Assembly (NCBI RefSeq): GCF_038002825.1
Contig: NZ_JBBODF010000001.1
Span: 5,022,001-5,086,000 of the forward strand
Reading direction: 5' to 3'
Origin: Paenibacillus sp. FSL H8-0048
GTDB taxonomy: Bacteria > Bacillota > Bacilli > Paenibacillales > Paenibacillaceae
Length of the DNA stretch: 64,000 nucleotides
The notes beneath the pieces were generated by a model. That model was not told where the DNA came from. It did no database searches and saw only the letters and a list, made by a program, of their open reading frames with translations. The first letter of the stretch is position 1. The number at the start of each line of letters is the position of its first letter. The translations under genes and the position numbers were made by a program. Positions 33,553-43,142 of the stretch are shown here, in pieces.

Positions 33553-34317
33553 ATGAAAAAGCTTACGGTATCCGTTATTACCGCAGCGGTAGTCTTCTCG
33601 GCATTGACCTTTGCCGCAGTATCCGCCACTCGAAAAACAGCGGAGGCTGAGCCGGTTCAGGAGAAGGCCGCCGCTGCCGCAGCGGCCAGCCAGCCAACGG
33701 CGGCACCGGCGCAGACGAGTTCTCCCGCTGTAGCGGTGCAGGCTGAAGCACCCCCGGCTGAAGCGGCCCAGACTGCAGCGGTCCAGCCTGAGGCATCAGC
33801 AGCCCCGGCTGTAGCTGCCGCCGTGCAGGCTAAGGCCAGCGCAGCCCCAGCCTTGGCAGCCCCAGCCTTGGCGGCTCCAGCCGCAGCAGCTTCAGCAGCA
33901 CCGAAGGCTACCTCCGCACCTGCCCTTCAAGCTCCCCAAGTGAAGGCTGCCGCCGCCAACCCGCAAGCTGCCGTTCCTTCAGCAGCTCCTGTTATTAGCA
34001 CCCCTGCTCCTAAATCAGCCGTTGCAGCGGTTCCTACGGCCGCTCCGGCTGCTGTTACCGCCACGCAACAGCCTGTGATTGCCGCAGCGCCTGCTGTAAC
34101 ACAGGCCCCTGCTGCCACACAGGCTCCAGCCAAGGCCGTTACATTCTCGACAACCGAAGTGGTCAAAGCCAAAGCTACTGCAGCACCTGCTTCTGCGGCT
34201 AACACAGCTAATGCTGTACCGCAACAACCGGTTAGCGCTCCTGCGCCAGCACCGGCAGAAGCTGCTCCTGCAGAGGCTGCTCCGGCTCCGGCCGCTACAG
34301 AAGAGGTTTGCCCTTGA
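33553..34317 (+). CDS. Exported Ala/Pro-rich low-complexity protein
   Basis: A 254-residue protein with a signal peptide (MKKLTVSVITAAVVFSALTF, cleavage probably after AAVSA) and then almost only Ala, Pro, Gln, Val, Ser and Thr. It looks like an unstructured cell-wall spacer or mucin-like coat. The only Cys is residue 253, in the terminal EEVCP. No sortase, SLH or lipobox motif is present. The start follows AAAGGA at about 12 bases. It lies 73 bases before the SLH protein, so the two are probably co-transcribed and both act at the surface. Repetitive GC-rich DNA makes length polymorphism likely. Confidence 0.72.
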   Translation: MKKLTVSVITAAVVFSALTFAAVSATRKTAEAEPVQEKAAAAAAASQPTAAPAQTSSPAVAVQAEAPPAEAAQTAAVQPEASAAPAVAAAVQAKASAAPALAAPALAAPAAAASAAPKATSAPALQAPQVKAAAANPQAAVPSAAPVISTPAPKSAVAAVPTAAPAAVTATQQPVIAAAPAVTQAPAATQAPAKAVTFSTTEVVKAKATAAPASAANTANAVPQQPVSAPAPAPAEAAPAEAAPAPAATEEVCP

Positions 34318-34390
34318 CGGGCAAGCCTGCTTCAAATATAAGAATTTAGCTGTTACAGACCCTAACCCAATACAAGTCGAGGTGCACATA

Positions 34391-37300
34391 ATGACAAAAC
34401 TGCGTAAGCTCCAAAAAATAGTACCGCTGCTGCTGGCAGCCTCTCTATTCGTTCTCCCGGTTCACCAGGCAACAGCAGACCAGGCTGCCTTGCCGGAAGC
34501 AGAGGCCTTAGTTCAAGCAGCTTCCAAGAGCGGCGTAAGCCATTATAACTATTTCAACAATGTCTACAGCCATCTGAAGGATGAGAATCATGTGTTCAAG
34601 GCAGCAACGTATGAGGATATCGTCCATCTGTTTGAGAGTGAAGGAAGCTATGCGGTGCTGGTGGGCGGAGCATGGAGCGAGCATACCCAGGCGGAGATAG
34701 GTTTTATTAATGAGGCGGCCAAGCAGTATGGTGTATCCACTATCTATAATTTTGATACGAAGCTGGATGGTGACAGTCTGGATATTGCGGACAGCAACAA
34801 TAAATATGCCTATAAATACGTGGACCTGGTTAATAAGTACTTGAAGAACCTCGACTTGTACGACAAAAGCATTCCCGAGCATAATGTCAGCTACGTCAAC
34901 AAAGCAGGAGCTGTAATTACTGCGAACAAGCTGGAAGCGCCTTTTCTGTTCGTCTACAACAAGGATCATAAAGACAGCCAGGGCAATAGTGCTCCGATCG
35001 TCTCCTATCTGAACGAGAGCAGGTCCTGGAGTGATTTCCAGACGGGCGGAACACTTGACCCTGTTAAGGTGGCGGATTACAAAGCCCTGCTTGAGCCTGT
35101 ATTCCGCTCAGCAACTTCCTTTAACACAATTGATGAGTCAGCTTATATTAAGGCGGCATTCAATAAGAACTATCTGGGGGAGAATCCGGGCAAGCCGGCA
35201 ATCTTCACGGAAGGGGACGGCAGTCTTGTCTATGAGCATGTAACCTACCATCAGCTCAAGCAGATTTTGGCCAGTGACGGGAATTATGCGATTCTGTTCG
35301 GCGGGTCCTGGTGCCCGAATACGCAAGCTGTAATCAAATACATTAACGAGTATGCCAAGAAATATCAGGTGGACAAAATATATTTCTTCGATACCAAGCT
35401 GGATTCCGGGGTGAATGTTGCCGAGCCGGATAATAACAGCGGCGGTACCTATCCGGTCAATCCTCATGGCAATGAGGAGCTTCAGATCCGGGCGACAGGC
35501 CATCCCTACGCGAACCTGTATGTAGATCTGGTTAACACCTATCTGACCAACATCAAGACAGAGAACAATACGGCAGCGAAGCCTAACGTAATCAGCTATA
35601 CTGACAGCAACGGCGTTAAGGTAAGCGGTGACCGGCTTCAGGTTCCGTATTTGTTCACTTATAGCAAAAGCAATACAGATGCCGCCGGGAACAGTGCTCC
35701 GATCCTGGGGCATGTGGAGCTGATGTACTCCTGGACGAACATTCAGCCGGGTTATGTGGATACCAGATATCCTTCTGTGTATCCAGTCGGCGTCCGGTAT
35801 TCCAATACCGTAACGGCCTTGTCGGCTCTGTATTCGCGACTGGAGAGCGTGCCGGGCGGATTGACTGGAATAGCCCCGACTGCGGCCGCAGAGACTGACG
35901 GGCAGATTACAGGCACAGGCAACAGAACATTGGAGTATGCGAGGGAGGGGGAAGCTGCATTCACCCCTGTAGCAGGTGAAGCAATTACCGGACTCGCTCC
36001 GGGAACCTACGCAGTCCGCTATGCCTCCAAGCCGGGGTATCAGGGTCCGATTACATCCACCGGCGGTGCAGTTTCTATCCCTTACCCGGCAGGAGCTTCG
36101 GTGAAGGTAGTGGTGCCGGAATATACTCAGTCTCAAGCAGCACCTTCCGGATTAACGGGGGTAGCTCCCACTACAGAAGCTAATAATGACGGGCAAATCA
36201 CAGGGACGGTGGCCGGACAGGAATATAAGCTGGCTGAAGGCGCTGAATACCTTAAGGTAGAAGGTTCGTTGATCACTGGACTGACCCCGGGGATCTATCT
36301 GGTGAGATATCCTGCCAGAGAAGGCTATAGCACCAGCCCGGCCACGGAGGTTGAGGTTCCTGCCTACGGGGAACAGGCAGCGCCGACCGGACTGGCAGGC
36401 ATTGCACCGACCACTCCTGAGAATAAGGATGGACGCATAACAGGCACCACCACGCTACTAGAGTTCAAGCTCTCCACAGTCACAGATTATGTCTATGCGA
36501 CGGAGGGTGAAATTACCGGACTTGTGCCGGGCGTATACAATGTAAGATTTGCAGCCAAAGAAGGCTATAAGGCGGGGCGACCAGCGGATGTAACTGTGCC
36601 GGCCTATGCGGCTGAGCAGGCAGCCCCAACGGGACTGGCCGGAATTGCTCCGACATCTGCAGAGAATAAGGATGGACGGATTACCGGTACCAACGCAGCG
36701 CAGGAATATAAGCTATCTACGGCTACGAGTTACGTGTATGCTGTGGGTCCAGAGATTACCGGTCTGATTCCGGGCACATATGACGTCCGATATTCAGCCA
36801 AAGAAGGCTACAAGGCGGGTGCCGCTGCCAGCGTCACTGTGCCTGAATATGTACCGGCTTCCGGCGGCAATCCACCTGCATCCCCCGGCGGTACATCGCC
36901 AGGATCAGCACCGGCTACGCCTGTCAACAGCGAGCCTGTTACGACAACAGAAGGGTCCACGGTGACGGTAAGTGCAGCCGCTTCGGCCACTACCGATGAC
37001 ACTACCGGAGTAACTACAGCGTCCCTTACAGCGGATACACTGTCTAGGCTTGTGGAGAGTCTCACAAAGGCTGAAGCAGCCGGTAAAAAAGCCATCCTGG
37101 AAATTAAGGTGGAGACAAAGACTGATACGCAGACCGCAGAGTTGATTTTGCCGAGAAGTGCATTCAATGCCTTAGCCTCGGGGACCAAGGCTGACATTAA
37201 AGTCAGCTATCTGAACGTGGGGACGATTACCCTTGATGCCCGGTCGGTAGCCAGCATCAGCAGCGCGGCAGACGGTGGAGATATCCATCTCCGGATCGCC

Positions 37301-38131
37301 AAGGTCTCGCTGAGCGAGGAGGGGCAGGCGGTACTCGGCAACCGGCCGGTCTATGACCTGTCCCTGACGGCAGGCGAGAGTGAGATCAAGGCGTTCGGCG
37401 GCGGCAAAGCCCATATCAGTGTGCCGTACACTCTGAAGGAAGCTGAGGATGCGAATGCTTTGGTGATCTACTATATTACGGAATCCGGTACCCTGGAGAC
37501 GATACGCGGCGGCTACAACCAAGCGGCAGCCAGTGTGAATTTCGTGACTCCGCATTTCTCCCAGTACATCATCGGATATAACAAAGTGAGCTTTGCCGAT
37601 GTGCCGGAGACGGCCTGGTTTAACAACGCGGTAAGCTTCCTGTCAGCGAGAGGAATTACTTCCGGGACAGATGACAATCAGTACAGCCCGGATGCCGCCG
37701 TAACCAGAGGCCAATTCATTGTTCTGCTGCTTAAGGCTTACGGAATAACGCCGGAGAGTGAAGACGCAGCGAACTTTAGCGATGCAGGAGCGGCCTATTA
37801 CACCCCTTATCTGGCTGCTGCCAAGAAGCTGGGGATTGCTTCCGGCTCCGGCGATAACCAGTTCAGGCCGGACCGGCAGATTACACGGCAGGAGCTATTC
37901 ACCTTGCTGTACCGCGCACTGAATACGCTGGGCGAGCTTCCCGGGCAGGCTGAAGGCGTAACACTTGCCGCTTACAGCGATGCACAACAAATTTCCGGGT
38001 ACGCCCAAGAAGCTCTGCAGGCTCTTGCGGAACGCGGAGTGATTAAGGGTGAGGGCGGCAGATTACAACCGCTTGCGCTGTCCACTAGAGCACAGGCGGC
38101 CCAGGTTATTTACAATTTGCTGGCGCAATAG
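34391..38131 (+). CDS. Giant SLH-anchored surface protein with two thioredoxin-like domains
   Basis: A 1,246-residue exported protein: signal peptide (ends ...HQATA), two related thioredoxin-like domains (about 70-160 and 280-385), four repeats of about 75 residues around LAGIAP...DGRITGT...ITGLVPG (about 490-823), a Pro/Gly/Ser linker, a beta-rich domain (about 855-1060) and three SLH motifs (about 1065-1246) that bind cell-wall polysaccharide. The second thioredoxin-like domain has GGSWCPNTQ with Cys308; the first has GGAWSEHTQ, without Cys. Cys308 is the only Cys in the protein. ATG 34391 follows CGAGGTG. It may be a redox-like or purely structural surface protein; no classical CxxC is present. 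Confidence 0.85.
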   Translation: MTKLRKLQKIVPLLLAASLFVLPVHQATADQAALPEAEALVQAASKSGVSHYNYFNNVYSHLKDENHVFKAATYEDIVHLFESEGSYAVLVGGAWSEHTQAEIGFINEAAKQYGVSTIYNFDTKLDGDSLDIADSNNKYAYKYVDLVNKYLKNLDLYDKSIPEHNVSYVNKAGAVITANKLEAPFLFVYNKDHKDSQGNSAPIVSYLNESRSWSDFQTGGTLDPVKVADYKALLEPVFRSATSFNTIDESAYIKAAFNKNYLGENPGKPAIFTEGDGSLVYEHVTYHQLKQILASDGNYAILFGGSWCPNTQAVIKYINEYAKKYQVDKIYFFDTKLDSGVNVAEPDNNSGGTYPVNPHGNEELQIRATGHPYANLYVDLVNTYLTNIKTENNTAAKPNVISYTDSNGVKVSGDRLQVPYLFTYSKSNTDAAGNSAPILGHVELMYSWTNIQPGYVDTRYPSVYPVGVRYSNTVTALSALYSRLESVPGGLTGIAPTAAAETDGQITGTGNRTLEYAREGEAAFTPVAGEAITGLAPGTYAVRYASKPGYQGPITSTGGAVSIPYPAGASVKVVVPEYTQSQAAPSGLTGVAPTTEANNDGQITGTVAGQEYKLAEGAEYLKVEGSLITGLTPGIYLVRYPAREGYSTSPATEVEVPAYGEQAAPTGLAGIAPTTPENKDGRITGTTTLLEFKLSTVTDYVYATEGEITGLVPGVYNVRFAAKEGYKAGRPADVTVPAYAAEQAAPTGLAGIAPTSAENKDGRITGTNAAQEYKLSTATSYVYAVGPEITGLIPGTYDVRYSAKEGYKAGAAASVTVPEYVPASGGNPPASPGGTSPGSAPATPVNSEPVTTTEGSTVTVSAAASATTDDTTGVTTASLTADTLSRLVESLTKAEAAGKKAILEIKVETKTDTQTAELILPRSAFNALASGTKADIKVSYLNVGTITLDARSVASISSAADGGDIHLRIAKVSLSEEGQAVLGNRPVYDLSLTAGESEIKAFGGGKAHISVPYTLKEAEDANALVIYYITESGTLETIRGGYNQAAASVNFVTPHFSQYIIGYNKVSFADVPETAWFNNAVSFLSARGITSGTDDNQYSPDAAVTRGQFIVLLLKAYGITPESEDAANFSDAGAAYYTPYLAAAKKLGIASGSGDNQFRPDRQITRQELFTLLYRALNTLGELPGQAEGVTLAAYSDAQQISGYAQEALQALAERGVIKGEGGRLQPLALSTRAQAAQVIYNLLAQ

Positions 38132-38163
38132 CAGCGCTTCCTCAGCAGCATAGCAAGTTTATT

Positions 38164-38189
38164 AAGAGTAGCCTAAGGGCTGCTCTTTT
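38164..38189 (+). terminator. Intrinsic terminator after the SLH gene
   Basis: Arms AAGAGTAGCC and GGCTGCTCTT (one G-T pair), loop TAAG, followed by a T run. Confidence 0.75.
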
Positions 38190-38325
38190 GCTGTTTGCGG
38201 GCCTATGCAGAAATCGGGCTGCGATAAATCACAGGAATCAAGTGCTAAAATTTGCTAGAATAGGGTTAATGGTACTTTCTGTTGCCGGAAGGAAAAGTAT
38301 GCTTACCGAAGGGGGAGAGACGTCA

Positions 38326-39126
38326 ATGGGCTTAACGGAAGAGCCGGTGATATCAATTGAGGGCTTGTGGATGAATTACAGTGACCGGATGGTGCTGCGG
38401 GGGATTGATCTGAAGGTATACCGCGGACAGATTATCGGATATATCGGGCCCAATGGGGCCGGTAAAAGCACGACAGTCAAGATTATGCTCGGGCTGGTGG
38501 AGGGATATAACGGAACGATACGGATTTTTGGCAGGGATATCTCGGACGGGGATACGGCTTACAAAAAAAGAATCGGTTACGTGCCTGAGGTGGCAGAGCT
38601 GTACGACAGCTTGACAGCGCGGGAATATCTGACCTTCACCGGTGAGCTGTATGGACTGAAGCAGGCGGATGCCGATGACAAGGCGCGGAGGTTAATAGGG
38701 CTGCTAGGCATGGAGAAGGCCTATGATATGCGGATTGCCTCTTACTCTAAGGGAATGAAGCAAAAGGTGCTGCTGATTGCCAGCATGCTGCATGACCCGG
38801 ATGTTCTGTTTCTGGATGAGCCGCTCAGCGGGCTGGATGCCAACAGTGTCATGGTGGTCAAGGAGATCTTCGCCACGCTTGCCGCCAGGGGGAAGACGAT
38901 CTTTTATTCCTCGCATATTATGGATGTGGTTGAGCGGATCAGCAGCCGGATCATCCTGCTGGACGGAGGCGATATTGTCGCGGACGGAACCTTCACGCAG
39001 CTGCGGGAGCAGAGCCGGGAGGGGTCGCTGGAGGAGATTTTCAATCAGCTGACCGGGTTCGATCAATACAGGGATATTGCAAGTGAGTTCGTGGCTGTGA
39101 TTGGCGAGGGTGCGGCGTATGACTGA
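38326..39126 (+). CDS. ABC exporter ATP-binding protein
   Basis: A 266-residue ATPase of the ABC-2 exporter type (CcmA/NatA-like). Walker A GPNGAGKST is near residue 46 and Walker B LFLDEPLSGLD near residue 165. The signature is changed to SYSKGMKQK instead of LSGGQ, common in this subclass. ATG 38326 follows GGGGGAG with eight-base spacing; an earlier in-frame ATG at 38299 is possible. It overlaps the permease gene by eight bases. Exported substrate unknown; lipid, peptide or drug export are options. Confidence 0.87.
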   Translation: MGLTEEPVISIEGLWMNYSDRMVLRGIDLKVYRGQIIGYIGPNGAGKSTTVKIMLGLVEGYNGTIRIFGRDISDGDTAYKKRIGYVPEVAELYDSLTAREYLTFTGELYGLKQADADDKARRLIGLLGMEKAYDMRIASYSKGMKQKVLLIASMLHDPDVLFLDEPLSGLDANSVMVVKEIFATLAARGKTIFYSSHIMDVVERISSRIILLDGGDIVADGTFTQLREQSREGSLEEIFNQLTGFDQYRDIASEFVAVIGEGAAYD

Positions 39127-40783
39127 ATTCCGGATTCTGAAGCTGCTTGACCGGGTACAGTGGATCTTCAAGGGCCTGGGAGCCGATTATGCGCTCATGC
39201 GCCGCATTCTTCAGGTCAAGCTGACCATGGACGGCAGACGGACGCCAACCCTGTTCTCCGGGTCGCAGAATTCCAAGCTGGAGATGGAGGGCTCGCCCTT
39301 TAGAGTCCAGTGGCTCTATCTGCTGCTGGGGCTGATGCTGATTGTGTTTGTTGCGCCTGGAGGCCATCATATCCTGACGATGAGTCTGTTGTTCAGTATG
39401 GTGATGTTTCTGATTACCACGACGCTGATTTCCGACTTCTCGACCGTGATGCTGGATTTACGCGACAAGAACATCCTTTTCTCCAAGCCGGTGGACCGCC
39501 GCACATTGAACATGGCCAAGAGCTTACATACTCTGATCTATCTAATGACCTTAACGCTGACCTTCACCGGTCCTTCGCTGCTGTTCTCTCTATTCCGGCA
39601 TGGGCCGGGCTTCTTCTTCGTGTACGCAGCTGAGATTCTGCTGATGGACGGCTTCATTCTGGTGTTCACGGCGCTAATCTATCTGCTGATTCTGAGGTTC
39701 TTTGACGGGGAAAAGCTGAAGGATATTATCAACTACGTACAGATTATCCTGTCTGTGGCGGTAACTGTCGGTGCCCAGCTGGTTAGCCGGATGTTCAATC
39801 TATCGGCGCTGGGCCTGGATTTCACTCCCGCCTGGTGGCATTTTCTGCTGGCTCCGGTCTGGTTCGGGGCGCCGTTCGAGCTGCTGGGCGGCGGAACCGG
39901 AAGCCGGTCCGTGATTATTCTGACAGCGCTCTCTGTAGTGGTGCCTGCCGTAATGTTCGCCGCCTATACCCGGCTGATGCCGGTATTTGAACGCAGCCTT
40001 CAGAAGCTGGCTGAGCATGGCGCAGAGGGCCGGGATAGCGGGCGGCTTGCCCGGGTGCTGTCAGAGACCGTGTGCCGGAACAAAGCGGAGGCTATGTTCT
40101 TCCGCTTCACCTGGTCGATGATGAAGAATGAGCGCGAGTTCAAGCTCCGGGTCTATCCGACCATCGGCTTCTCGCTGATCTTTCCCTTTATCTTCATCTT
40201 CAATCAGGTGTGGAGCGGCGATCTGGCCGGGATCAGAAGCTCCAAGTCCTTTCTGTTTATCTATTACAGTGCGCTGCTGCTGATGACAGTCGTGCAGATG
40301 GTCCGTTACTCAGCCAGCTATAAGGGGGCATGGATCTATCAGGTAATTCCTTTGCCGGGCAAGGGGATGGTCTACCGGGGAATGCTGAAGGCAGCGGTCG
40401 TGAAGCTGCTGGTGCCCCTCTTTCTGCTGGAGGCGGCGGTGTTCATCGCTCTCTTAGGCTCCAGCATTATTGCAGACATGGCAGTGGTTCTGCTGGCTCT
40501 GCTGCTGTATGCTGTGATATGCTTCCTTACGTTCCCGAAGGCGCTCCCGTTCTCGGAGAAGTATGAGGCGGTGCAGCGGAAGGATTTCACCGGCAGTGCC
40601 TTTGTGCAGTTATTCATTCTGGGGGGGCTGGCCGGAGTGCACTATGTCTTCACCCTGATTCCTGCAGGAATATACATCTACATGGTAATTCTGGTAGCTG
40701 CAAATGCCTGGATCTGGCGCAAAGCCTTCCTGCCGGACACCTCCCGGGACAACGGATTTCCAACCCTCCGCGCAGGCGGCTGA
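39119..40783 (+). CDS. ABC exporter permease (ABC-2 like)
   Basis: A 554-residue integral membrane protein with roughly twelve hydrophobic segments, an amphipathic N-terminal region and a large cytosolic loop near residues 290-330. It forms the membrane half of the transporter with the ATPase whose stop it overlaps as ATGACTGA. An upstream in-frame TTG at 39101 is less likely than this coupled ATG. The size and layout resemble large two-copy Bacillus ABC-2 permeases, but I cannot name the subfamily. Substrate unknown. Confidence 0.82.
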   Translation: MTEFRILKLLDRVQWIFKGLGADYALMRRILQVKLTMDGRRTPTLFSGSQNSKLEMEGSPFRVQWLYLLLGLMLIVFVAPGGHHILTMSLLFSMVMFLITTTLISDFSTVMLDLRDKNILFSKPVDRRTLNMAKSLHTLIYLMTLTLTFTGPSLLFSLFRHGPGFFFVYAAEILLMDGFILVFTALIYLLILRFFDGEKLKDIINYVQIILSVAVTVGAQLVSRMFNLSALGLDFTPAWWHFLLAPVWFGAPFELLGGGTGSRSVIILTALSVVVPAVMFAAYTRLMPVFERSLQKLAEHGAEGRDSGRLARVLSETVCRNKAEAMFFRFTWSMMKNEREFKLRVYPTIGFSLIFPFIFIFNQVWSGDLAGIRSSKSFLFIYYSALLLMTVVQMVRYSASYKGAWIYQVIPLPGKGMVYRGMLKAAVVKLLVPLFLLEAAVFIALLGSSIIADMAVVLLALLLYAVICFLTFPKALPFSEKYEAVQRKDFTGSAFVQLFILGGLAGVHYVFTLIPAGIYIYMVILVAANAWIWRKAFLPDTSRDNGFPTLRAGG

Positions 40784-41008
40784 GGACAAATATGGACAAT
40801 TTTTGCCGGCGTTCAAAAAAGGGTCCAAGTTCCATTATTTACTTAGACAGCCCGGTGAATACAAGGTAAAATACAGCTAAAGTTAGTTTTCAGAGAATAC
40901 CTGCAATCATTATATACTCTTCCATTTATCCGCTATTCGTATATTGATTTTTAACTTAAGATAGACGCTGAAACGACGCTGATACTATAACCAGTGAAGA
41001 GGTCAACT

Positions 41009-43018
41009 ATGGATCAAATGGGAATCCACTATAATATCTGGATTGTTTTACTATCCTATGCGCTTGCTGCCGCCGCAGCGTATTCCGCGCTTAATCTGAT
41101 TTCGCAGGTTTCCCATTCCGCGGGCCGGGTCAGACGTCTCTGGCTGCTCTCGGGTGCCTGTGTGCTTGGCGGCGGGATCTGGGCCATGCATTATATCGGC
41201 ATTATGGCCAGCCGGCTGCCGTTCAAGGTCAGCTACCATCCGTTGATGGCTGCCTTGTCTCTGATCATTATTATGTCCTCCTGCTATGTAACCCTGCAGA
41301 TAGTTACGGCTCCCCGCCAGAGAAGCTGGCGGCTTCTTGCGGGAGGCGGCATACTCGGCAGCGGTATATCGTTCATGCATTATGCCGGAATGTCCTCGAT
41401 GGAGATGGAGGCCAAGATTCATTACAGGGCAATGGATCAGGCTGTATCGGTGCTGGTTGCCCTTGCTGCTTCCTACATAGGAATTCTAATGTTCCGCAGG
41501 TTCAAGGATCATACGGGCTATAGCCGCTGGAAGCTGTATTCGGCACTATTCATCGCTCTGGCAGTTACCGGTATGCATTATACGAGTCTGAGAGCAAGCG
41601 ACCTGCATCATTACAGCTGGCAGGCGCCCTCCCCGATGCTGATGGAGACCGATGTAGTTCTGCTGACAGGGATTTCACTGGTTACCCTGTTCGTGCTGGC
41701 GATCTCCGGCGGGACTGTGTTTCTGGACAGGGATGTACTGGAGCGCATGGCCTATCATGACCCGCTCACCGAGCTGCCGAACCGGCATGGTCTGGAGCGC
41801 TACTTCAAGGATGATTTCTTCGGCGGGGTCTCGGGCGCCGTGTTTTTTGTTGACCTGGACCGCTTCAAATCGATTAATGATACGCTGGGGCATGATATTG
41901 GCGACTTGCTGCTGCGGGATGTCTCTGCCAGACTGACGTGCTGTGTGAGCGGGAAGGGGAAGGTGTTCCGGCTTGGCGGGGATGAATTCCTGATTGCTCT
42001 GCCGGACTGCACCGCCTTGGCGGCCGAGGAAGTGGCACAGCATATCCTCCAGGAGCTCAAGAAGTCTTACAGTATTGCAGGTAATGAATTGTACGTAACT
42101 GCGAGTGTGGGAATCAGCATGACTCCGGCGCACGGCACCGACCGTTCGGCGTTAATGAAGGCAGCCGATACGGCGCTCTATACCTCCAAGGATTCTGGCA
42201 AGAATAAATTCAGTGTGTTCGATCTGGAGATGAACCGTCATCAGGTCCGGAGGATGTCCCTTGAGAAGGATCTGCGCAAGGCGCTGGCCCGCTCGGAATT
42301 CATGGTAGTCTATCAGCCCAAATGGGATTCGCTGCTGAATGTTACCGTGGGGCTTGAAGCGCTGCTGCGCTGGAGACATCCGGAGCATGGCGTCATCTCT
42401 CCGGGAGAGTTCATTCCGATTGCTGAGGAGACCGGTCTGATTGTCCCTATTACCTACTGGATGCTGCATGAGGTGTGCGGACAGAATATGCTCTGGCATC
42501 AGGCGAAGGTTGCCAGTGTAGCGGTCTCGATTAATATGTCGGCGCGGATGTTTGAAGGCGGGAGCCTGTATGAGGTAGTGGAAGAGGCACTGTCGCGTTC
42601 TGGCCTTGCGCCGCATTTCCTGGAACTTGAGATTACCGAATCGATTGCGATGAACAATATGGAAGAGACGGTTGCCCAGCTCTCCAAGTTGCGGGATCTC
42701 GGTGTGCGCGTATCCCTGGATGATTTCGGAACCGGTTTCTCTTCGCTCGGCAATCTGGATGAGATTCCAGTGAACACTCTGAAGATTGATCAGGTCTTCA
42801 TCCGTAAGAGCAAAATGCATTCCAAGAAAGCGATCATCAGCAACATCATTGCCATTGCCAGCAATCTGAACATGGAGGTTGTGGCCGAGGGCGTGGAGAC
42901 TACGGAGCAGATTGAGCTGCTGCAATCATTGGGCTGCCGGGTAATGCAGGGCTTCTACTATGGGCGTCCGATGCCGGTTAATGAATTAGGCCAATGGTTC
43001 ATTGAGAATACGGCATGA
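41009..43018 (+). CDS. MHYT-GGDEF-EAL cyclic-di-GMP enzyme
   Basis: A 669-residue membrane protein. Seven helices carry three MHYT-type motifs (MHYIG, MHYAG, MHYTS), the proposed copper/gas-sensing module. A GGDEF domain follows with intact motif at 323-327 (FRLGGDEFLIAL), then an EAL domain with LEALLRWRHPEHG and SLDDFGTGFSSLGNL. Both active sites look complete. ATG 41009 is chosen because AGAGGT lies seven bases upstream; the GTG at 40994 lies too close to it. It is monocistronic, ending in a strong terminator. It may link oxygen, NO or CO sensing to c-di-GMP, but that is the domain's proposed, not proven, role. Confidence 0.92.
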   Translation: MDQMGIHYNIWIVLLSYALAAAAAYSALNLISQVSHSAGRVRRLWLLSGACVLGGGIWAMHYIGIMASRLPFKVSYHPLMAALSLIIIMSSCYVTLQIVTAPRQRSWRLLAGGGILGSGISFMHYAGMSSMEMEAKIHYRAMDQAVSVLVALAASYIGILMFRRFKDHTGYSRWKLYSALFIALAVTGMHYTSLRASDLHHYSWQAPSPMLMETDVVLLTGISLVTLFVLAISGGTVFLDRDVLERMAYHDPLTELPNRHGLERYFKDDFFGGVSGAVFFVDLDRFKSINDTLGHDIGDLLLRDVSARLTCCVSGKGKVFRLGGDEFLIALPDCTALAAEEVAQHILQELKKSYSIAGNELYVTASVGISMTPAHGTDRSALMKAADTALYTSKDSGKNKFSVFDLEMNRHQVRRMSLEKDLRKALARSEFMVVYQPKWDSLLNVTVGLEALLRWRHPEHGVISPGEFIPIAEETGLIVPITYWMLHEVCGQNMLWHQAKVASVAVSINMSARMFEGGSLYEVVEEALSRSGLAPHFLELEITESIAMNNMEETVAQLSKLRDLGVRVSLDDFGTGFSSLGNLDEIPVNTLKIDQVFIRKSKMHSKKAIISNIIAIASNLNMEVVAEGVETTEQIELLQSLGCRVMQGFYYGRPMPVNELGQWFIENTA

Positions 43019-43045
43019 CGGGCCGGTGGGCGACCTAAATGATAC

Positions 43046-43095
43046 AAAGGCTGTCCTGATGCGAAGCAGTTGCTCCGCATCAGGACAGCCTTTTT
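43046..43095 (+). terminator. Strong intrinsic terminator after MHYT-GGDEF-EAL gene
   Basis: Eighteen-base arms (AAAGGCTGTCCTGATGCG and its complement) with a twelve-base loop, ending in TTTTT. The A-rich left flank may let it also serve the convergent chemoreceptor gene. Confidence 0.88.
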
Positions 43096-43142
43096 AGTTA
43101 CTCAGCAAATGTAATCGAAAAACCGATCACAATGGCACAGAT

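Noticed and set aside
33315..33629. Minus-strand open frame of 104 codons
   Set aside because: It covers the promoter, the structured leader and the start of the Ala/Pro-rich gene and lacks a ribosome site.
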